DNA from: Ceratodon purpureus
Taxonomy: Eukaryota; Streptophyta; Bryopsida; Pseudoditrichales; Ditrichaceae
Length of the DNA: 64,000 nt
Reading direction: 5' to 3'
NCBI GenBank assembly: GCA_014871385.1
Contig: CM026433.1
Coordinates: forward strand, 12,131,326-12,195,325
The notes below the pieces were generated by a model that was not told where the DNA came from, did no database searches, and was given only the letters and a program-made list of their open reading frames with translations. This document shows positions 59,650 to 64,000 of this stretch, piece after piece (positions within the stretch are counted from its first letter, which is position 1; the number at the start of each line of letters is the position of its first letter). A program made the translations under genes and the position numbers.

Positions 59650-61494
59650 ATGGCGACTTTCAAGGAGGTTCTCTCCCGTAACGCAGCAAGTCAGTACCCA
59701 CGAGGGAGTGGAGCGCACATGGAGAATCGCAGAGCTGACCCTGGATCAAGGCAGAAGACACGAACAGGTCAGACCCCACCTTCCAAAAGCGTTCCTGTTG
59801 ATTCTTTAGCCTGCCCTGTACTTTGTTATCGCATCGGTGACTCAGGTCCGTTCAACCCATACCAAGCTGAGGCGGGTGAAAAGCTCCCAGCTGGCTTCGG
59901 GCGCAACTACTACGACTTTCTTATTCGGCATCTCTCCGAAGGCCCTGTACTCGACATTCCTTTGCTGGAGCAGGAAGCGGCTCGGCTCCGCGAAACCACT
60001 GTGATCGCCAGTTTCATTGGCAGGAAGCTACCACAAAGCGCAATGGTTGACTGGATCCAGCTGATCAACCGCAAGTTGGGGATTGACGCTGTTTCACTCA
60101 AGATGGACATGGGGCGCGGATTCATTTTCCTCACCACTCCCGGCATTCAGATCACTAGGAAGGTTTTTGCCCTGACCCCGCTCCAAACGCCGTGGGGACA
60201 ATGCATCTTTCAAGAGTGGGAACCCAACTTCAACCCGGACTTCCCCTCAGGACTCAAGCTTCCAACCTGGATCAGCCTCACCAAGCTTCCCCACGAGTTC
60301 AAGCCAGTCGAAGGACTCATTGCCGCCTCTCTTGGGCCGGTCTACCAAGCGGATCCCCAAAACAAATTTCTTCGAGACCCACGCTTCTGCGTAGGGTTGG
60401 ATTTGAGGGCTGGCTGGCCCTCAGCTCTTGCGGTGAAAGGCATCGGTAATCACCTCAACACAATCATTCTGAATTACGATCATGCCCCCATTCGTTGTCG
60501 GTTCTGCCTAGACCTAAATCATAAGGTAGCAGATTGTATCGAATTGAGGACTAATGGTGGTGCGTCTCCAACGACCCCAAGAGGCTCTGGCGCTCGCCCT
60601 CAATCCATCAATCCCGACTCTTCTCTGGCCATTGTTACCCCTTGCAAGAAACAACCGACCTCAGCCGAGCCTGCCCCCGGCGTCCCGCCGCTGGTTCCAG
60701 ATGACGGATTCACGCTGGTGAGGCCGAGGAAAACCAGGTCCCCCCCGCTGCCACCAATGCAGTTCTCCCCGGTGACTCCCCCCAGTTTCACCGCTGGAGT
60801 CCCTTCGCCTCCCCCTCCTCATGAGCAGCCCATTCTCACCTCTGAGCAGGTGATGGACATGCTGGCCAGCCCCCAGGCCCCTGACGAGGGCCTCCCAATG
60901 ACATGGTCCCCCGGACGCTATGGGCGTAATCCAGGCAGCAAGAGAGGCGCTGCGAATGCCTCCCAGCAAAATTCCCCAGTGCGGAGCAATGCTTCAACCA
61001 AGCGTTTGGTGATCTCCCCCCCGGACATTCCCCCTCCTGCTCAGATCCGACTCCCAGACTCGGAAGGAGGGCTCTGCATCCTTCTTGATACTCCCCCAGC
61101 AGTCGCTTTCAAACAGATTGAGGCTATCAAAGCCCAAGGGTCCCTCACTCGAGCTAGCAGTGCATCCTCCTCAAGCCTCAACCTCGAGCTTTACCCCACT
61201 CAACGCCTTGCCACCCCCGAAGCTGCTGCCCAGACCCCTGATGGTTCTCTCCCGACCACCCGCCCGCCCCTCGACGCCTCCTTACCCCTGTCCGAAGCAA
61301 CAAGCAAAGCGGGCCCCCATGACTCCTCCGATCAGAGTGATCTCTCTGGTAACTCAGGATCGAAAATTAATTCGCTCAAGATTGCTGCTTCCTACAAGGC
61401 AAAATGGGAGGCGGTAAATCGTAGGCTTGACGCAGCTGCGAACATGCAGCAACAATCCGACCCGAATTCCTCACCTTCAAACTCCATCCAATGA
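59650..61494 (+). CDS. LINE ORF1 protein (DUF4283-like domain, CCHC zinc knuckle)
   Basis: 614 residues from ATG at 59,650. Residues about 50-280 have the DUF4283-like RNA-binding fold of plant L1 ORF1 proteins: PAGFGRNYYDFLIRHLSEGP, VIASFIGRKLPQSAMVDWIQ, KMDMGRGFIFLTT, FQEWEPNFNPDF, LPTWISLTKLPHEF and GPVYQADPQN. At about residue 283 lies the zinc knuckle CRFCLDLNHKVADC (C-x2-C-x4-H-x4-C). The rest is Pro/Ser-rich and probably disordered, ending with a short helix (SYKAKWEAVNRRLDAAANMQ). The protein binds the LINE RNA and helps reverse transcription. Its stop lies inside the ATGA shared with ORF2. No damage is seen. Confidence 0.88.
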   Translation: MATFKEVLSRNAASQYPRGSGAHMENRRADPGSRQKTRTGQTPPSKSVPVDSLACPVLCYRIGDSGPFNPYQAEAGEKLPAGFGRNYYDFLIRHLSEGPVLDIPLLEQEAARLRETTVIASFIGRKLPQSAMVDWIQLINRKLGIDAVSLKMDMGRGFIFLTTPGIQITRKVFALTPLQTPWGQCIFQEWEPNFNPDFPSGLKLPTWISLTKLPHEFKPVEGLIAASLGPVYQADPQNKFLRDPRFCVGLDLRAGWPSALAVKGIGNHLNTIILNYDHAPIRCRFCLDLNHKVADCIELRTNGGASPTTPRGSGARPQSINPDSSLAIVTPCKKQPTSAEPAPGVPPLVPDDGFTLVRPRKTRSPPLPPMQFSPVTPPSFTAGVPSPPPPHEQPILTSEQVMDMLASPQAPDEGLPMTWSPGRYGRNPGSKRGAANASQQNSPVRSNASTKRLVISPPDIPPPAQIRLPDSEGGLCILLDTPPAVAFKQIEAIKAQGSLTRASSASSSSLNLELYPTQRLATPEAAAQTPDGSLPTTRPPLDASLPLSEATSKAGPHDSSDQSDLSGNSGSKINSLKIAASYKAKWEAVNRRLDAAANMQQQSDPNSSPSNSIQ

Positions 61495-64000
61495 AGGTGA
61501 CCCTATACACGTTAAATGTGAGGGGATTAAATGACCCCTCTAAGGTCTCAAGGTTACGGAACTACATCAATAGCTTACAACCAGCTCCAGACATCCTGCT
61601 CCTACAGGAGCATAAGTTAACGGGTGACAAGGCTGTCAACCTGGGACGACATCTCAACCCGAGAGCCACATACTTCTTCTCCGAAGCTACCCCTGGCTAT
61701 GGTAATGGTGATAGAAACTCCAGAGCTGGCTGCGGTGGGACTGCGATCCTGTTGGCAAATCATCTCGACAGATTCATAATTAGTTCGGGGAGCCTTTTCC
61801 AGGGTAGAGCCCTTTGGCTCACTCTTGCCAATCCTGCAGGAGGTACCTGGGGAGTTCTGAACGTCTACAGCCCCAATGACACTCTTGACCGCAAGCACTT
61901 ATGGAACTGTATTCCGGACAGCCTTCCGCCCCATTGCAGTTGGATTTTAGGAGGAGATTACAACATGGTAGAATCACCTGGCGACAAATCCTCGGCCTGT
62001 GGGAGGCTTATCAGTGTTCAAGAAAGGCTCATATGGGAAGGGCTCAAAGAGTCTCTCAACCTGGAAGATTCCTTCTCCCCGAGACAAAACTTAAAATACT
62101 CCTGGGACAATGGCAGGCTCCGTGGGGAACGCATCCTGGCTAGATTAGACCGATTTTACACCCCCAGGAGTGCCCCAGGTCAAAACAAGATGAAGATTCT
62201 TGGATATAAAATCATCGGTGGCTGTTCACTATCCGACCACCTGCCAGTCATGTTACAGATAGACCTCCAAGCGGCCAGCAATCCGAAGCATCTGTGGAAG
62301 ATGAACATCCGATATATTGAAGAAACAAGCGCTGAGGTTAGGAGAATATGGGAATCCCAACCCCATAACACCCCTTTCTTTTCAAAGATGAAGAGAGTTT
62401 TACACTTCTACCGAGAATTCTCCAAAGGTAAAGCTGCAGCGTTCAGGGAAGCAGAGAGGCAGCTGAGAGACCAGCTGGACAAAGCCCACGAGAGTCTCCA
62501 TCAAGATCCCTGCTCCTTCAGGCTGCAAGTGGAGGTGGCCTCCGTGAAAGAGAAGTTGGGTGAACTAGAACAGAGGAGGTCGGATGGGCAGCGCCTGCGG
62601 TCAAGGCTCAAGTGGAGGGACCGAGGAGACGGATGCAACAGAGAATTTTTCCAGATGGTCCGAGAGAAACCCCGGACCCACACAATCTCAAAGCTCCTTG
62701 ACCAGGATGGGAACCTTCACTCGGATGATAAGGAACTCCAAGAAATCTGCAGAAAATACTATGGGGATCTCTATGCCGATCCCCCGACCATCCCCCCAGG
62801 CTCCCTCGAGCGGGCCTTAGAGCAGGTCACACCTCGTCTCACCTCCGAGATGAGGCAGACTCTTGACGCCGAATTCTCAACTGAAGAGCTCAGAGAGGCG
62901 GCTGAGGCCCTCGCCACCGACAGAGCCCCTGGCCCTGACGGTGTGAGTGTGGTCTTCTACACACACCACTGGGACCTGCTAAGCCACGACTTTCTTGTGA
63001 TGATTAATTCAGCCCAAAGGCAGGGCTTTCTTCCCACCCTCATGACCATAGGGGCCATCACACTAATCCACAAATCAGGACCTAAGGAGGACCTAGGTAA
63101 CTGGAGACCCATCACCCTCCTAAATTCTGCCTACAAGATTGTCGCCAAAGCCCTCCAGTTGAGACTCAAGCCTCTGCTCGCCGACATCATTAGCCCAGAT
63201 CAGACTGCGTTTGTCCCCCACCGCTTCATTCTAGATAATGTGTTCGTTGCGCACGAGACTGTGGACATTGCCAGGCGCACCAAGCAGCCCCTGCTCTTCC
63301 TGAAGGTTGATTTCAAAAAAGCCTTCGATAAGGTTAGCTGGCCCTTCCTCTTTGCTAGCATGGATCGTATGGGCTTCGGGCCAGGCTTCATCGGATACAC
63401 CAAACTCTTGTTTACAGGCGCCTCTGCAACAGTTTTAGTCAACAGGCAGCAATCTAAGCCCGTCGACATCAAAAGGGGAGTTCGCCAGGGCTGTCCCCTA
63501 GCCCCACTCCTTTTCTTGATTGCAGGGGAAGTGCTCAATGTAATGCTCCGTCATGCAGAGAGCGAGGGATCCATCTCTGGGATTAAGCTGCCCAACTCAG
63601 AGCAATCCCAATTAATCTCGCAGTTCGCGGATGATACTTCCATCTCTCTGGAAGTCAGCCAGCCACGTACGGTTCTTAATTTTCTGGACATCTTAAACCT
63701 CTTCAGCCTTGTCTCCGGCCTCGAAATTAATTGGAGAAAGAGTCACGCGTATTGGTGTTCTTCAGGGAGAAAATCGGGATGGCTGGATAGGTTTGGGTGG
63801 CAGTGGGCTGAGGAGAAGGATTTGGCCAAACTCCTTGGAACCCCATTCGGCCTCAATTTAGAAACAGACGACGTGGACAGCTTCATCACCGAAAGGATCA
63901 GATCGAAATTATCATATTGGTGCTCCACCAAGCTCTCCCTTGCCGGGCGTGCAATGATCGTCAAGCAGGTGTTGCTCTCCTCCCTCTGGTACTTCCTTGC
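61491..64000 (+). CDS. LINE ORF2 protein, endonuclease and reverse transcriptase (partial)
   Basis: Starts at ATG 61,491, overlapping the ORF1 stop (ATGA), and is open for 836 codons to the window end. Endonuclease domain (APE type): LNVRGLND, LLLQEHKL, GGDYNMVES, ERILARLDRFY and SLSDHLPV carry the usual Asn, Glu, Asp/Asn, Arg-x-Asp and Ser-Asp-His residues. Reverse transcriptase from about residue 480: DRAPGPDGVSVVFYTHHW, LIHKSGPKEDLGNWRPITLL, LKVDFKKAFDKVSW (first catalytic Asp), RRGVRQGCPLAP-type motif read here as KRGVRQGCPLAP, and SQFADDTSISLE with the FADD catalytic pair. The C-terminal part (RNase H if present, zinc knuckle) is beyond the window. Translation probably starts by re-initiation after ORF1. 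The active-site set looks complete. Confidence 0.92.
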   Translation, partial: MKVTLYTLNVRGLNDPSKVSRLRNYINSLQPAPDILLLQEHKLTGDKAVNLGRHLNPRATYFFSEATPGYGNGDRNSRAGCGGTAILLANHLDRFIISSGSLFQGRALWLTLANPAGGTWGVLNVYSPNDTLDRKHLWNCIPDSLPPHCSWILGGDYNMVESPGDKSSACGRLISVQERLIWEGLKESLNLEDSFSPRQNLKYSWDNGRLRGERILARLDRFYTPRSAPGQNKMKILGYKIIGGCSLSDHLPVMLQIDLQAASNPKHLWKMNIRYIEETSAEVRRIWESQPHNTPFFSKMKRVLHFYREFSKGKAAAFREAERQLRDQLDKAHESLHQDPCSFRLQVEVASVKEKLGELEQRRSDGQRLRSRLKWRDRGDGCNREFFQMVREKPRTHTISKLLDQDGNLHSDDKELQEICRKYYGDLYADPPTIPPGSLERALEQVTPRLTSEMRQTLDAEFSTEELREAAEALATDRAPGPDGVSVVFYTHHWDLLSHDFLVMINSAQRQGFLPTLMTIGAITLIHKSGPKEDLGNWRPITLLNSAYKIVAKALQLRLKPLLADIISPDQTAFVPHRFILDNVFVAHETVDIARRTKQPLLFLKVDFKKAFDKVSWPFLFASMDRMGFGPGFIGYTKLLFTGASATVLVNRQQSKPVDIKRGVRQGCPLAPLLFLIAGEVLNVMLRHAESEGSISGIKLPNSEQSQLISQFADDTSISLEVSQPRTVLNFLDILNLFSLVSGLEINWRKSHAYWCSSGRKSGWLDRFGWQWAEEKDLAKLLGTPFGLNLETDDVDSFITERIRSKLSYWCSTKLSLAGRAMIVKQVLLSSLWYFL

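Larger units (their letters stand above)
59650..64000 (+). mobile_element. L1-type LINE, 5' part, runs off the window
   Basis: ORF1 and ORF2 follow each other on the plus strand with a 4-base overlap. ORF2 is open to the window end. Both frames have no stop, so this copy may be young. The 3' end, poly-A tail and target duplication are outside. Confidence 0.9.

Noticed and set aside
1-64000. LTR retroelements, Polintons or tRNA genes
   Set aside because: No long terminal repeats, gag/pol-like series, capsid-like frames or cloverleaf sequence were recognised.

Overview
The window looks like nuclear DNA of a land plant. The evidence is GT-AG introns, an ankyrin/PGG membrane protein gene, an LSM12-type gene piece, CACTA, hAT and Mutator-like transposons of plant type, and a plant L1-type LINE whose first protein has a DUF4283-like fold and a CCHC knuckle. 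The gene families feel closer to a moss, lycophyte or fern than to a seed plant, but that is inference and no species marker is visible. Most of the window is mobile DNA.

Layout. 1-6.5 kb: host DNA with one two-exon ankyrin/PGG gene (minus strand). 6,567-53,180: a nest of insertions. A hAT element of about 3.7 kb (ends CAGCCAATTTTTTA / TAGCCAATTTTTTA, 8-bp target duplication with one mismatch) was split by a very large CACTA element at 9,021-51,949 (ends CACTAGTAG, target duplication CAT). Removing the CACTA rejoins the hAT reading frame exactly. The right part of the CACTA carries the two usual genes, facing away from each other: the tnp2-type transposase (39.3-44.5 kb, minus, one in-frame stop) and a ten-exon TNPA-like partner gene (46.2-51.0 kb, plus, apparently intact). 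The left 26 kb is cargo: an unrecognised RNase-H-like transposase-type gene (11.6-26.5 kb), the last three exons of an LSM12-like gene, a large zinc-finger/AT-hook gene, and two unknown charged nuclear-type proteins. The cargo transposase gene is itself split by a 10.3 kb Mutator-like element (14,951-25,227, 9-bp duplication ATTGTGAAA), again restoring the frame when removed. So there are at least three nested insertion events with exact joints.

Inside the Mutator-like element lies the most unusual structure: from 18.9 to 21.3 kb sit about sixteen palindromes centred on CCGTTAACGG or CCGTCAACGG. The first seven intervals are about 127 bp and the next eight are exactly 182 bp. One is a near-perfect 110-bp hairpin without a loop. 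Around the array lie a decayed minus-strand passenger gene and the C-terminal part of a SWIM-type transposase whose catalytic part is not seen.

53.2-58.8 kb is AT-rich and gene-poor, with diverged copies of a short repeat. At 58.8-59.4 kb is a small two-exon gene with a glycine/alanine-rich tail. Directly upstream of it, a LINE begins (ORF1 59,650-61,494; ORF2 from 61,491 and still open at the window end) with a 4-base ATGA overlap and all endonuclease and reverse transcriptase residues that can be checked in place.

Exon joints were chosen by hand from GT/AG sites and reading phase; homology calls come from recognising motifs, not from a search.
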